The position numbers and the translations under genes are program-made. This document shows, piece after piece, positions 46,858 through 56,361 of a stretch of 64,000 nucleotides of DNA. The stretch is from Agrobacterium sp. AGB01 (GTDB lineage Bacteria > Pseudomonadota > Alphaproteobacteria > Rhizobiales > Rhizobiaceae). How positions within the stretch are numbered: position 1 is the first letter of the stretch; every line of letters starts with the position of its first letter. The DNA lies in contig NZ_JACVAB010000001.1 in assembly GCF_014851585.1 (NCBI RefSeq), positions 682,001-746,000 of the forward strand. The letters are read 5' to 3'. Below the pieces are notes generated by a model. It searched no databases, had not been told where the DNA came from, and saw only the letters and a list, made by a program, of their open reading frames with translations.

Positions 46858-47910
46858 ATGAACACCATCGTTTCCAAGTCGCCCCTGACGATTCGGCTCT
46901 GTGGGCCGCGCGGTTTTTGTGCAGGCGTGGACCGGGCCATTCAGATCGTCGTTCTGGCGCTGAAAGCCTATGGTGCTCCCGTTTATGTCCGCCACGAAAT
47001 CGTTCACAACCGTTACGTGGTTGAGGGGCTCGAGGCCAAGGGCGCGATCTTTGTCGAGGAACTGAACGAGATTCCACCTGAACACCGTGAGCAACCGGTG
47101 GTGTTTTCGGCCCATGGTGTGCCGAAGTCGGTGCCTGAAGATGCGCAGGCCCGTAACCTGTTCTATCTCGATGCAACATGCCCGCTGGTTTCCAAGGTGC
47201 ACAAGCAGGCCATGCGCCACCAGCGTTTGGGTCGCCACGTCGTGTTGATTGGCCATGCCGGTCACCCGGAGGTCATCGGCACCATGGGTCAATTGCCTGA
47301 TGGTACCGTCTCGCTTGTCGAAACCATTGAGGATGCAGCGGTCTATGAACCGGCTGATGCCGAAAATCTCGGGTTTGTCACGCAGACCACTCTTTCGGTG
47401 GATGATACGGCTGGCGTTATTGCCAAGCTGCAGGAACGTTTCCCGTCCATCCAGTCGCCTGCGGCTGACAGTATTTGTTACGCAACGACCAATCGCCAGG
47501 AAGCCGTCAAGCAGGCTGCTCCCGGTTGTGATCTGTTCATCGTGGTCGGCGCACCCAACTCTTCCAATTCCAAGCGCCTCGTTGAAGTGGCCTTGAGGGC
47601 AGGGGCAACGCGCTCCGTTCTGGTGCAGCGCGCTTCTGAGATCGACTGGGATGTAATTGGAGATATCCGTACGGTTGGCCTGTCGGCGGGCGCCTCGGCC
47701 CCGGAAGTGATTGTTGACGAGATTATCAGCGCATTCCGCGAGCGTTACGACACAACACTGGATCTGGCTGTGACGGTTGAAGAAACCGAGCATTTCCTTG
47801 TCAACAGAGAGCTGCGCAGCATTGAATTGACCACTGCCGATATGGCATTCGTAAATGGCGATTCACGCGACATCATGCCTGCAAAATCCATCTTTGCTGC
47901 AAACCTCTGA
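46858..47910 (+). CDS. ispH: 4-hydroxy-3-methylbut-2-enyl diphosphate reductase
   Basis: A 350-residue iron-sulfur enzyme that forms IPP and DMAPP in the last step of the non-mevalonate pathway. The three cluster Cys are in [13 protein letters not shown] (about residue 21), [14 protein letters not shown] (about 105) and [14 protein letters not shown] (about 205); the substrate segment [16 protein letters not shown] follows. AAGGAGAAGG lies just upstream of the ATG. It continues the plus-strand gene series after SURF1, 29 bases away. Confidence 0.95.
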   Translation: MNTIVSKSPLTIRLCGPRGFCAGVDRAIQIVVLALKAYGAPVYVRHEIVHNRYVVEGLEAKGAIFVEELNEIPPEHREQPVVFSAHGVPKSVPEDAQARNLFYLDATCPLVSKVHKQAMRHQRLGRHVVLIGHAGHPEVIGTMGQLPDGTVSLVETIEDAAVYEPADAENLGFVTQTTLSVDDTAGVIAKLQERFPSIQSPAADSICYATTNRQEAVKQAAPGCDLFIVVGAPNSSNSKRLVEVALRAGATRSVLVQRASEIDWDVIGDIRTVGLSAGASAPEVIVDEIISAFRERYDTTLDLAVTVEETEHFLVNRELRSIELTTADMAFVNGDSRDIMPAKSIFAANL

Positions 47911-47928
47911 TATTTAAGAGACTTCAAA

Positions 47929-48897
47929 TTGGCAGTTTACACCGATATTACCGAAGACGACCTCAAGAGCTTTCTGGAAGCCTATGATGCAGGGGAATTG
48001 ACCTCCTACAAAGGCATTGCCGAAGGTGTAGAGAACACCAATTTTCTGCTTCACACCACCAAGTCGCCGCTGATCTTGACGTTGTATGAAAAGCGGGTGG
48101 AAAAGTCGGACCTGCCGTTTTTCCTTGGCCTCATGCACCATCTGGCAGACAAGGGACTTTCCTGCCCTCTGCCGCTGCCCCGCAAGGATGGCGAGTTGCT
48201 GGGTGAGCTTTCAGGCCGCCCGGCCGCCCTGATCTCCTTCCTTGAAGGCATGTGGCTGCGCAAGCCGGAAGCCAAGCATTGCCGCGAAGTCGGCAAGGCT
48301 CTGGCCGCCATGCACCTTGCGGGCGAAGGTTTTGAGATCAAGCGACCCAACGCGCTGTCCGTTGAAGGCTGGAAAGTTCTCTGGGAAAAATCCCGTGAAC
48401 GCGCTGACGAAGTTGAAAAAGGCCTGCAGCAGGAAATTCAGCCGGAAATCGATTTTCTGGCAGCCAACTGGCCTAAGGATCTGCCGGCTGGCGTCATTCA
48501 CGCCGATCTTTTTCAGGACAATGTGTTCTTCCTGGGCGACGAACTGTCTGGCCTGATCGACTTCTATTTCGCCTGCAATGACTTCCTCGCTTATGACGTT
48601 TCCATCTGCCTCAACGCTTGGTGCTTTGAAAAGGATGGTGCCTATAACGTCACTAAGGGAAAGGCGTTGCTGGAGGGGTACCAGTCCGTACGTCCACTGA
48701 ACGCTGAAGAGTTGAACGCACTGCCGTTGCTGGCGCGTGGTTCTGCACTTCGCTTCTTCCTGACCCGCCTCTACGACTGGCTGACAACGCCAGAAGGGGC
48801 ATTGGTGGTCAAGAAAGACCCGATTGAATATCTGCGCAAGCTGCGCTTCCACCGGTCCATCAACGACGTGGCCGAGTACGGATTGGCCAGCGAATGA
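47929..48897 (+). CDS. thrB: Homoserine kinase (APH-fold ThrB)
   Basis: A 322-residue kinase of the aminoglycoside-phosphotransferase fold used by alphaproteobacteria and pseudomonads for homoserine. Segments: [17 protein letters not shown] (nucleotide loop), the catalytic [11 protein letters not shown] (about residue 190) and the metal-binding [19 protein letters not shown]. It starts with TTG at 47929, 18 bases after ispH; no nearby ATG gives a full domain. The stop overlaps the rnhA start as ATGA. thrC of the same pathway is at 58341. Confidence 0.92.
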   Translation: MAVYTDITEDDLKSFLEAYDAGELTSYKGIAEGVENTNFLLHTTKSPLILTLYEKRVEKSDLPFFLGLMHHLADKGLSCPLPLPRKDGELLGELSGRPAALISFLEGMWLRKPEAKHCREVGKALAAMHLAGEGFEIKRPNALSVEGWKVLWEKSRERADEVEKGLQQEIQPEIDFLAANWPKDLPAGVIHADLFQDNVFFLGDELSGLIDFYFACNDFLAYDVSICLNAWCFEKDGAYNVTKGKALLEGYQSVRPLNAEELNALPLLARGSALRFFLTRLYDWLTTPEGALVVKKDPIEYLRKLRFHRSINDVAEYGLASE

Positions 48898-49334
48898 AAC
48901 ATGTCGATATTTTTACCGATGGCGCCTGTTCGGGAAATCCAGGACCGGGTGGCTGGGGCGCTGTTTTGCGTTATGGCGAAATCGAAAAGGACATGTGTGG
49001 CGGTGAGGCGGAAACGACCAACAACCGCATGGAGCTGATGGCGGCAATTCAGGCGCTTAACGCCCTGAAATCCCCCTGCGAAGTCGATCTCTATACCGAC
49101 AGCTCTTACGTTAAGGACGGTATTACCAAATGGATTTTCGGCTGGAAGAAAAAAGGCTGGAAAACCGCCGACAATAAGCCAGTGAAAAATGTCGAGCTAT
49201 GGCAGGCACTTGAAGAAGCGCGTGACCGGCATAAGGTGACGCTGCACTGGGTCAAAGGTCATGCCGGACACCCGGAAAACGAACGTGCCGACGAACTGGC
49301 GCGCAAGGGTATGGAGCCGTTCAAGACACGGTGA
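48894..49334 (+). CDS. rnhA: Ribonuclease HI
   Basis: A 146-residue nuclease that removes RNA from RNA:DNA hybrids. The DEDD site is complete: [20 protein letters not shown] (first Asp), [12 protein letters not shown] (Glu), [13 protein letters not shown] (Asp) and [18 protein letters not shown] (His and Asp). It includes the basic [15 protein letters not shown] handle. Start overlaps the thrB stop by four bases. Confidence 0.95.
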   Translation: MKHVDIFTDGACSGNPGPGGWGAVLRYGEIEKDMCGGEAETTNNRMELMAAIQALNALKSPCEVDLYTDSSYVKDGITKWIFGWKKKGWKTADNKPVKNVELWQALEEARDRHKVTLHWVKGHAGHPENERADELARKGMEPFKTR

Positions 49335-49413
49335 CGCCAATCGGCGTCTGATTTAACCTTGCCAAAGCCTCATCTCTACCTATCTTGTCGTCAAATAACA
49401 GGAGAGGTCATTT

Positions 49414-49722
49414 ATGATTCAACATTGCGTGTTTCTGCGTTTGAAAGCCTCGACCACGGCTGATCAAAAGCAGGCAATTTATGATGCCATTGCGGCCTTG
49501 AAAGATGTTGTCCCCGGAATTACCGATATCAAGTTCGGACAAAATGTATCGCCGGAAGGCTTGAATGGCGGTTTTCTGGACGGGTTTATCGTGACACTGG
49601 AAAGCATTGAAGCCCGTGATGCGTACCTCACCCATCCGCAGCACGTTGAGGTCGGCGATGAGATCATCACATTGACCGATGGCGGACTGGCGGGAATTCT
49701 CGTCTTTGACATGCTGATCTGA
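49414..49722 (+). CDS. Dabb (stress-responsive A/B barrel) family protein
   Basis: A 102-residue dimeric alpha-beta barrel protein. Recognised from IQHCVFLRLKAST at the start, LKDVVPGITDIKFGQNVSPE and the C-terminal RDAYLTHPQHVEVGDEI. The family includes plant stress proteins and bacterial enzymes of unknown role. AGGAGAGG precedes the ATG. Convergent with the peroxiredoxin gene, with a shared terminator between them. Confidence 0.88.
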   Translation: MIQHCVFLRLKASTTADQKQAIYDAIAALKDVVPGITDIKFGQNVSPEGLNGGFLDGFIVTLESIEARDAYLTHPQHVEVGDEIITLTDGGLAGILVFDMLI

Positions 49723-49766
49723 GCGGCACGCGCGCCTGCTGCGCGATATCGCATCGTACAACAAAA

Positions 49767-49803
49767 AGGGCACCTTCCAGCTGGAATGTGCCCTGATTTT
49801 TTT
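49767..49803. terminator. Bidirectional terminator between Dabb and peroxiredoxin genes
   Basis: AGGGCACCTTCC and GGAATGTGCCCT form a stem of about 12 bp with one mismatch around AGCT, flanked by AAAAA on the left and a T7 run on the right, so it works in both directions. Confidence 0.9.
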
Positions 49804-49816
49804 GACTGTCTTCAGA

Positions 49817-50302
49817 TCAAAGCTGTTCGATCATCGTCGCCGCGGAGGAAACCGTGGCCTGGCCTGGGTTTTCCTCGACGTTCAGAGACTTCACGACGCC
49901 ATCATCGACCACCATGGAGTAGCGCTTGGAGCGAACGCCAAGGCCGCCACCCGACAGATCTGCATCCAGACCGAGTGCCTTTGTGAAAGAAGCATCCCAG
50001 TCAGCCAGGAAGTGGATCTTGCCAAGGCCGCCAGAAGACTGCGCCCACGCACCCATGACGTGCCAATCATTGACGGCAACGACGGCAATATCGTCAACGC
50101 CGCGTGCGAGAATGGCATCGCGGTTTTCAAGATAGCCGGGAAGGTGGTTGAGAGAACAGGTTGGCGTAAACGCGCCCGGAACGGCGAAAACAACAACCTT
50201 CTTACCCTTGAAAAGGTCTTCTGTGGTGGTTTCTACCGCGCCATCCGCTGTTTTTTCCTTGAAGGTGGCCGAAGGCAGCTTGTCACCAATTGCAATGGTC
50301 AT
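49817..50302 (-). CDS. Peroxiredoxin (Prx5 / type II)
   Basis: A 161-residue thiol peroxidase that reduces peroxides, probably with glutathione or glutaredoxin. The peroxidatic Cys is in VPGAFTPTCSLNHLPGY (about residue 49), and the active-site Thr and a distal Arg (GGLGVRSKRYSM) are conserved. No second (resolving) Cys is seen, so it is a 1-Cys form. Length is normal for the atypical Prx5 group. Confidence 0.92.
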   Translation of the reverse strand: MTIAIGDKLPSATFKEKTADGAVETTTEDLFKGKKVVVFAVPGAFTPTCSLNHLPGYLENRDAILARGVDDIAVVAVNDWHVMGAWAQSSGGLGKIHFLADWDASFTKALGLDADLSGGGLGVRSKRYSMVVDDGVVKSLNVEENPGQATVSSAATMIEQL

Positions 50303-50392
50303 TGAATGCTCCTGTTGAATAAATGGAAATGACTAAAAGGTTTTCCGCGGGGCACCGTAGAGGCTAAATCGGTCTGTGAAAAATGAATTTTG

Positions 50393-51223
50393 TTAAAACT
50401 GAAGCGGGCTTTCGATTGCCTTGCCACCGGCCTTTATCAGAACACGCCAATTGCTACCCGGCATGCTGAAGCGTTTGGGCAGTCCACTCACATCCATATC
50501 AAAAACGGCGTGTCGTCCCGTTTTCTTGATATTGGAGGGGCTGGAGAATGCGTAGCCATTCGGCCCTGTCAGATAGACCTCGAATGTCTCGCCAGCACCC
50601 TCGGGTAGCAGGACGTCGAAAGCGACCGTATTGTCGTGTTTGTGGGCGTAGGATACGACCTTGAAGTTGTCGTCGGGTTGCAGAGGCAGCTTTTTGTATG
50701 CGGTTTCAATGATCTGGCGTTCATCCAAGGTTGCTTTGGAAGACTTACCTGCGGTGATTTCGAACTCCGCCTGAAACGGTATGCAGATATTCTGGCAGAC
50801 GCCGATAAAAGCAGACAGCTTGGCAGAGATTTCTTTCGAGGGGTCGAACGCGCCAAGTTTGAAGGGCAACAACACGGACTGATCATAGCCGATATCGCGC
50901 ATCTCGCCGTTCATGATGAGTTTCGGAACAGGAAAAACAAGCGATTGAACAGTGACACCACCGCCCGGTGAACTGGCTTCAATATGCGGCGGAATACCTG
51001 CTTCGCCCGGTTCACGCCAATAGGTGATCCATCCCTGCTTGAGTTCGATTTCCAGTCCGGCTTGAAGCATGCCATTTTGGTCGACATCCAGTGTCACCAC
51101 ACGCATGCGGCCGCCTTCGCTTTCCGCCCATTCGGTGACAGTGGCGTTGCTGGACGTTGCTGTTCCAAGGACGCTGAGGCTGGCAAATATGGACAGGGCT
51201 TGAAGTGATCTGGAAATACGCAT
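50393..51223 (-). CDS. DsbD-alpha-like periplasmic protein
   Basis: A 276-residue exported protein. The signal peptide covers about residues 1-28 (ALSIFASLSVLGTATSSNA). The body matches the protein-disulfide-reductase DsbD N-terminal domain found alone in rhizobia: IELKQGWITYWREPGEAGIPP, SPGGGVTVQSLVFPVPKLI and a CxxxC pair in FIGVCQNICIPFQ. It may take part in periplasmic thiol or cytochrome c maturation; the membrane and thioredoxin domains of full DsbD are absent. ATG at 51223 is chosen over the open frame to 51280. Divergent from the YqgE gene. Confidence 0.8.
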   Translation of the reverse strand: MRISRSLQALSIFASLSVLGTATSSNATVTEWAESEGGRMRVVTLDVDQNGMLQAGLEIELKQGWITYWREPGEAGIPPHIEASSPGGGVTVQSLVFPVPKLIMNGEMRDIGYDQSVLLPFKLGAFDPSKEISAKLSAFIGVCQNICIPFQAEFEITAGKSSKATLDERQIIETAYKKLPLQPDDNFKVVSYAHKHDNTVAFDVLLPEGAGETFEVYLTGPNGYAFSSPSNIKKTGRHAVFDMDVSGLPKRFSMPGSNWRVLIKAGGKAIESPLQF

Positions 51224-51373
51224 GGGTTCTGATTTACTCCAGCCGCCAGCGCTCTGCCACTTCATATAAAAAAAATTCAATCATTTTCAGTTGATTGATT
51301 GGCCACAATGCCGCATCCTGAATGAATTGGGCAAAGGGCAGGGCCGACAGTTTCCAAAGATCCGGAGGTGAAT

Positions 51374-51979
51374 ATGAAGTTTTCAACTCTCATGGACAAG
51401 CGAGAACGGGGCTTTCTGGATGGACAATTTCTCATTGCCATGCCAGCGATGAACGACGGCAATTTTGCCCGTTCAGTGATTTACATTTGTGCGCATTCCT
51501 CAGCTGGTGCCATGGGTTTCATCATTAACCGGCCACAGCAGATAACCTTTACTGACGTGTTGCTGCATTTGAACCTTATGGACAGCAACGACGCTATCAT
51601 GCTCCCAAACCACACGCGGGAATTCCCGATCCAATGCGGTGGTCCGGTAGAAAGCGGCCGCGGCTTTGTTTTGCATTCCGATGACTATTCCAGTGAGTCC
51701 AGCATTCCGGTGAGCGACGAAATTTCGCTGACAGCAACGCTGGATATCGTGCGCGCCATTTCCAATGGCCGTGGACCGGATCGTGCGACGATGTTGCTTG
51801 GGTATGCTGGTTGGGGACCGGGGCAACTGGAGGAAGAAATCGTCCAGAATGGTTGGCTCAACTGCGAGGCGAATGAAGGTATGATTTTTGACCGCTCGCT
51901 CGATAACAAGTACCAGCGTGCGCTTTCATTGATGGGCATTGAGCTTTCTGCATTGTCGACCACGGCCGGGCACGCCTGA
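51374..51979 (+). CDS. YqgE/AlgH family protein
   Basis: A 201-residue protein of the UPF0301 family. Hallmarks are [54 protein letters not shown] and [15 protein letters not shown]. AlgH was named for alginate regulation in Pseudomonas, but the biochemical role is unknown. ATG at 51374 follows GGAGG by five bases; GTG at 51368 overlaps that site and is unlikely. Confidence 0.92.
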   Translation: MKFSTLMDKRERGFLDGQFLIAMPAMNDGNFARSVIYICAHSSAGAMGFIINRPQQITFTDVLLHLNLMDSNDAIMLPNHTREFPIQCGGPVESGRGFVLHSDDYSSESSIPVSDEISLTATLDIVRAISNGRGPDRATMLLGYAGWGPGQLEEEIVQNGWLNCEANEGMIFDRSLDNKYQRALSLMGIELSALSTTAGHA

Positions 51980-52006
51980 CGACTCAAAAATAATTCGAAA
52001 GCGTTT

Positions 52007-52031
52007 GGAACCAGCATGAGCCGCTGACGTT
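52007..52031 (+). promoter_or_regulatory. EcfG-type general-stress promoter before csbD
   Basis: GGAAC at 52007-52011 and CGTT at 52028-52031 with exactly 16 bases between them, the consensus of the EcfG/RpoE2 sigma factor. The csbD-like ATG is 50 bases downstream, a fitting distance. Confidence 0.7.
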
Positions 52032-52081
52032 TTCTCCACGCTGCCGCTACAGACGGCAGAAAAGTTTAAAGGAGAAGTCCA

Positions 52082-52273
52082 ATGGGTAGCATGTCGGATA
52101 AGGTTGCTGGTAAGGCAAATGAAGTCGCAGGCAAGGTGAAGCAGGGCGTGGGCAAGGCAACTGGCAATGACCAGATGCGTGCTGAAGGTGCTGTTCAGGA
52201 AACCAAAGGTAAGGTCCAGACAGCAACCGGCAAAGCCAAAGATACCGTGAAGAATGTAGTCGACCGCATGTAA
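52082..52273 (+). CDS. CsbD family stress protein
   Basis: A 63-residue Lys/Gly/Ala-rich hydrophilic protein with the CsbD repeat pattern [40 protein letters not shown]. CsbD-like proteins accumulate under general stress in many bacteria, and the EcfG-type promoter upstream agrees with that. AAAGGAGAAG lies just before the ATG. A strong terminator closes this single-gene unit. Confidence 0.92.
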   Translation: MGSMSDKVAGKANEVAGKVKQGVGKATGNDQMRAEGAVQETKGKVQTATGKAKDTVKNVVDRM

Positions 52274-52316
52274 ACACCCCATGCTTGACTTGTCGTCTGA
52301 CCGGCAAAGCAACGTT

Positions 52317-52348
52317 AAGTGCAGGTAACCTTTTACCTGCACTTTTAT
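52317..52348 (+). terminator. Rho-independent terminator after csbD
   Basis: AAGTGCAGGTAA and TTACCTGCACTT form a perfect 12-bp stem with a CCTT loop, followed by TTATTTTG. Confidence 0.92.
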
Positions 52349-52379
52349 TTTGTTTCATTGATGCGACTGCGGGGTTGAA

Positions 52380-53468
52380 ATGAGACTTTTTACATGCGCG
52401 ACGTGCGGCCAATCCATTCATTTCGATAATAGATATTGCGTGAAATGCGGAAGCCGTCTGGCTTTCATTCCAGACATGGTTGCGCTGGAAGCGTTGCAGC
52501 CAGCCGGTGAACCGCTTTGGAGCTTGGTGTCATCTCCTGAGCGACAAGTTCGTTTCTGCGCCAACGAGGTTCACGACATCTGTAACTGGGCGATCCCTGC
52601 CGAGCAGGACGGTGAGTTTTGTGAAGTCTGTAAACACAACAGACTGGTGCCCGATGCTTCGACCGCGGTTGGTCTTGAGCGCTGGAGACGTATTAGCCAA
52701 GCGCAGCGCCACCTGTTCTATTCGCTTTTACGGTTGAGATTGCCTGTGCCTGACCGCCTACAAGACCCGCAGAGCGGGCTGGTGTTTGATTTCCTGGTGG
52801 ACGAGGTAACGCCGGATGGCAATATCATTCCCGCCATGACCGGCCATGAGGAAGGGTTGATCGCCATCCGTGCCGCTGAAGCGGATGACGCGACACGCGA
52901 GCAAGTTCGCAGCAACATGAATGAGCCCTATCGCACCATGCTCGGGCACTTCAGGCACGAGACAGGGCACTTCATTTGGAACAAGCTGGTACGTGATGCA
53001 AATCGGTTCGAAGCATTCCGCGCCGTGTTTGGCGACGAAACGCAAGACTACGCCGAAGCGCTCGAGCGCAATTACCAGAGTGGACCGCCCGAAGGTTGGC
53101 AGGAAAATTACATCAGTACCTATGCCGCCAGCCATCCCTGGGAAGACTTTGCCGAATGTTTTGCCCATTACCTGCATATCATCGATACACTGGAGACGGC
53201 TGGGTCTTTCGGCATGGCGATCGAACCTGAAGGTCACAAGGAGATGGCCGCAGAAGTTGAGTTTGATCCGTATAAAGCCCGCAGTGCAGAACAGCTCGTA
53301 TCCGTCTGGGTGCCGCTCAGCGTGGCGATGAACTCCATCCACCGCAGCATGGGGCAGGGAGATCTCTATCCATTTGTCGTTACACCGGTTGTTACCGCCA
53401 AGCTCCAGTTCATTCACGAACTGGTGCATGGCGATATTTCAACGGATCAGGCGCGTTTGGCTGGCTGA
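52380..53468 (+). CDS. Putative zinc-binding metallopeptidase with N-terminal zinc ribbon
   Basis: A 362-residue protein. The N-terminus is a zinc ribbon (TCATCGQSIHFDNRYCVKCG), and a second Cys pair stands near residue 80 (GEFCEVCKHNRL). The peptidase site is HETGHFIWNKL (HExxH, about residue 198), with a downstream Glu/His region WEDFAECFAHYLHIIDTLE. It belongs to the COG4307-like putative zinc peptidases of unknown substrate. Its last 22 bases overlap the end of the convergent GGDEF-EAL gene, so no terminator separates them. Confidence 0.85.
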   Translation: MRLFTCATCGQSIHFDNRYCVKCGSRLAFIPDMVALEALQPAGEPLWSLVSSPERQVRFCANEVHDICNWAIPAEQDGEFCEVCKHNRLVPDASTAVGLERWRRISQAQRHLFYSLLRLRLPVPDRLQDPQSGLVFDFLVDEVTPDGNIIPAMTGHEEGLIAIRAAEADDATREQVRSNMNEPYRTMLGHFRHETGHFIWNKLVRDANRFEAFRAVFGDETQDYAEALERNYQSGPPEGWQENYISTYAASHPWEDFAECFAHYLHIIDTLETAGSFGMAIEPEGHKEMAAEVEFDPYKARSAEQLVSVWVPLSVAMNSIHRSMGQGDLYPFVVTPVVTAKLQFIHELVHGDISTDQARLAG

Positions 53469-56359
53469 AAACGCTCGCGCAACAGCTTGAGTGAAGCGTC
53501 TGCATTTTCCGGTGTGCCGAAAATGAAGCTCTGGCCGTAATGGCAGTTCATGCGTGCCAGTTCGGCTGCGTCTTCTGGCGTTTCGATGCCTTCGGCCACC
53601 ACATGCATTTCCAGGGCACGGGCCATCGCGATCACCGACATAAGCAGGATATTGCGCTTCTCTGTAGAATTGGCGACCAGCGCCTTGTCCAGCTTGATCG
53701 TATCGAATGGAAAGCGGGTCAGATAGGCAAGCGATGAATAACCGGTCCCGAAGTCATCAAGGGCAAGGCTCAAACCTGTGTCCTTGAGCTTGTTGAGGAC
53801 AAGCCGTGCCTGCTCGGGGTTTTCCATCACGATGGATTCGGTCAGTTCCAGCTTCAACTGCTTGGGATTGCAGTGTGTGCGTGCCAGCATGCTGCGAACA
53901 TCGTTGTAAAGTTCGTTGTTTAGCAACTGGGCGCTGGAGATGTTGACGGAAACAAAGATCGGCAATTTGTCGATCGCCTGTTGCCATTCCACGAGGTTGG
54001 TCGCAGCGCGCTCAAGTGCAAACATCCCGAGCTGTTCGATCAGGCCTGAGGCCTCTGCAATAGGAATGAACTCACTGGGTGGAATATTGCCGCGCTTGGG
54101 ATGCTCCCAGCGCATGAGAGCCTCGAAGCCTGCAATATCGCCATTATCAAGCCGGATGATGGGCTGATAGGCGAGGTAAAGCTCCTTTCGCTCCAATGCT
54201 CGGCGCAGGTCGCTTTCCAGCTGCAAACGGTCTGTACCGGAACTGCGGAACGCCGGACGGAACGGTTCGACACGGTTGCCGCCAGACCGTTTTGCACGGT
54301 ACATGGCAAGTTCGGCGTCGCTGAGCAGTCCGGCTGCACTGTCCTGCTGATCTATCCAGGAAACCAGACCAACCGATGCCGTCAGGATGATTTCACGTCC
54401 GGCAAAGTTGATCGGCACCATGATCGCCTTGTTCACCGCATCGGCAAAATCAGCAATACGGGCCGGATCTCGTTCGGAAACGAGGATAAGGCCAAATTCA
54501 TCACCACCCAGGCGGGCGAGCGTATCCTGCGGTTTAAGCAGGCGGCGCAGGCGGCGGGTCAGTGCAATTAGGATATTGTCGCCGGCGGCAATGCCCAGCG
54601 TATCGTTGACCAGCTTGTAGCGGTCGATATCGATGGCAAGAACCGTCGGGCGGACACTGTCGCCGTCAGCGGTCAGGTTAAGGATCGATTGCAAACGATC
54701 AAGGAAAACCTGACGGTTCGGTAGGCCGGTTAGATTATCGGTGAGCGCATCCTGCAAGAGGCGCTCCACCGAGTTTTTCTGCTCGGTAATGTCAGTAATC
54801 GTTCCCACGCAGCGAATGATTTCACCGTTGGAGCCGAGAACCGGCCGAGCCCGAATCTGCAGCCAATGGAAATGACCATCTTCGGCGCGAATGCGGAATT
54901 CATGGTTGAAACGACCCTTACGGTGGTCGAGTAGCACGTCTAGCGTCGCCTTAAACCGGTCTCGGTCGTCGGGATGAAGGCGTGGCAACCAGTTGCGCGC
55001 TGCGCCATGCATGCTGCCGGGATGAAGACCCAGCTTGAGGGAAATGTCTGGCGTGGTCACGATGCGGTCACGGGTAACATCCCAGTCCCAAACGGTGTCG
55101 CCGCTGCCGGTTAGGGCAAGTGACTGGCGCTCGAGGTCTGAAAACAGGCCTTGCTGGTAGGCGCTGCCAGCAAAGGCATGCTGGATGACTGTAAAGCCGA
55201 TCAACAGCACGATCAGGACAAGACCACCACCCAGCGCCGGCTGGATAATGTCATTGTCCAGTTGACCGGTAACGGTCAGCCAGCTGCCGAAAAGCCATGC
55301 AAGGATCAACGCCCATGAAGGCACCAGCAAAATGGCGCGGTCATAGCGGTTGAAGCCGAGATAAATGATCAGGGCAATACCGACGACACCGGTCAGGGCA
55401 AAGGAAATACGGGCGATACCCGACGCCACCGACGGGTCATAGATCGCAACGCCGAACAGAAGTGCCAGACCGACAACCCAAGCGAATGTCGCATAACCAA
55501 GATGGGCGTGCCACCGGTTGAGGTTGAGGTAGGTAAACAGGAAGATTACAAGGCTGGATGCGAGAGCGACCTCCGCCCCCGCGCGCCATATTCGCTGATC
55601 GCTTGAGGTCACGCTGATCAGCTTCTCAAGGAAACCGAAATCCACGCAGATATAGGCAAGAACAGCCCAGGCAAGGGCAGCCGAAGCTGGCAAAACCGAT
55701 GTGCCCTTGACCACGAACAGAATGGTCAGCAGCACCGCCAACAGGCCGGCAATGCCAAGCACGATACCGCGGTAGAGTGTAAAGGCGTTGACGGTGTCCT
55801 TGTAGGCTTCCGGTTCCCACAGATAAATCTGTGGCAGTTGCGGCGTGGAAAGCTCGGCAACGAAGGTAATGACAGAACCGGGGTTCAGGGTGATGCGGAA
55901 AACGTCGGCATCCGGGCTTGGCTGACGGTCCAGCGCAAAACCTTCACTGGGGGTGATAGCGATGATGCGCTGAGAACCAAGATCCGGCCAGAATACCTTG
56001 GAATTCACCAGACGGAAATGCGGGGCAACGATAACGCGCTCAAGCTGCTCTTCGGACACGTTGGCGAGCGCAAAAACTGCCCAGTCACCCTGGTGGGCAG
56101 GAGAGCTGGCACGCACCTCGATACGGCGGCGAATACCATCGGGTCCCGGTGCGGTGGATACCTGAAAGGCTTCACCCTGATTGACATGAATATCGGTCGT
56201 GGCGGTCAGGTCCAGCGCGGTGGCATCGCGCGAAATCTTCACCGGCTCAAAGGCAGCAGCAGTCGTTGCGAAACCGGCCAGCGCCAGTAGGGCCGAAAAA
56301 AAGATGGCGATTGCTGCGATCAGCCGTGAAACTCGAAATTTTGAATACATGCCAGCCAT
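53447..56359 (-). CDS. 7TM-sensor PAS-GGDEF-EAL cyclic-di-GMP protein
   Basis: A 970-residue signalling protein. The signal peptide is at about residues 1-37, followed by a periplasmic beta domain (about 40-185) and a seven-helix 7TMR-DISM-like membrane part (about 190-395). A PAS domain lies near 420-520 (SGDTVWDWDVTRDRIVTT). The GGDEF domain has ARLGGDEFGLIL, with KPQD at the inhibitory RxxD position, so feedback inhibition is probably lost. The EAL domain has FEALMRW, NISSAQL, ELTESIV, DDFGTGYSS, KLDKAL and AEGIET; the late QGY element reads GQSFIFG, a mild deviation. It is the second bifunctional c-di-GMP protein in the window. The GNAT gene lies two bases upstream in the same direction. 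Confidence 0.9.
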   Translation of the reverse strand: MAGMYSKFRVSRLIAAIAIFFSALLALAGFATTAAAFEPVKISRDATALDLTATTDIHVNQGEAFQVSTAPGPDGIRRRIEVRASSPAHQGDWAVFALANVSEEQLERVIVAPHFRLVNSKVFWPDLGSQRIIAITPSEGFALDRQPSPDADVFRITLNPGSVITFVAELSTPQLPQIYLWEPEAYKDTVNAFTLYRGIVLGIAGLLAVLLTILFVVKGTSVLPASAALAWAVLAYICVDFGFLEKLISVTSSDQRIWRAGAEVALASSLVIFLFTYLNLNRWHAHLGYATFAWVVGLALLFGVAIYDPSVASGIARISFALTGVVGIALIIYLGFNRYDRAILLVPSWALILAWLFGSWLTVTGQLDNDIIQPALGGGLVLIVLLIGFTVIQHAFAGSAYQQGLFSDLERQSLALTGSGDTVWDWDVTRDRIVTTPDISLKLGLHPGSMHGAARNWLPRLHPDDRDRFKATLDVLLDHRKGRFNHEFRIRAEDGHFHWLQIRARPVLGSNGEIIRCVGTITDITEQKNSVERLLQDALTDNLTGLPNRQVFLDRLQSILNLTADGDSVRPTVLAIDIDRYKLVNDTLGIAAGDNILIALTRRLRRLLKPQDTLARLGGDEFGLILVSERDPARIADFADAVNKAIMVPINFAGREIILTASVGLVSWIDQQDSAAGLLSDAELAMYRAKRSGGNRVEPFRPAFRSSGTDRLQLESDLRRALERKELYLAYQPIIRLDNGDIAGFEALMRWEHPKRGNIPPSEFIPIAEASGLIEQLGMFALERAATNLVEWQQAIDKLPIFVSVNISSAQLLNNELYNDVRSMLARTHCNPKQLKLELTESIVMENPEQARLVLNKLKDTGLSLALDDFGTGYSSLAYLTRFPFDTIKLDKALVANSTEKRNILLMSVIAMARALEMHVVAEGIETPEDAAELARMNCHYGQSFIFGTPENADASLKLLRERFQPAKRA

Positions 56360-56361
56360 AA

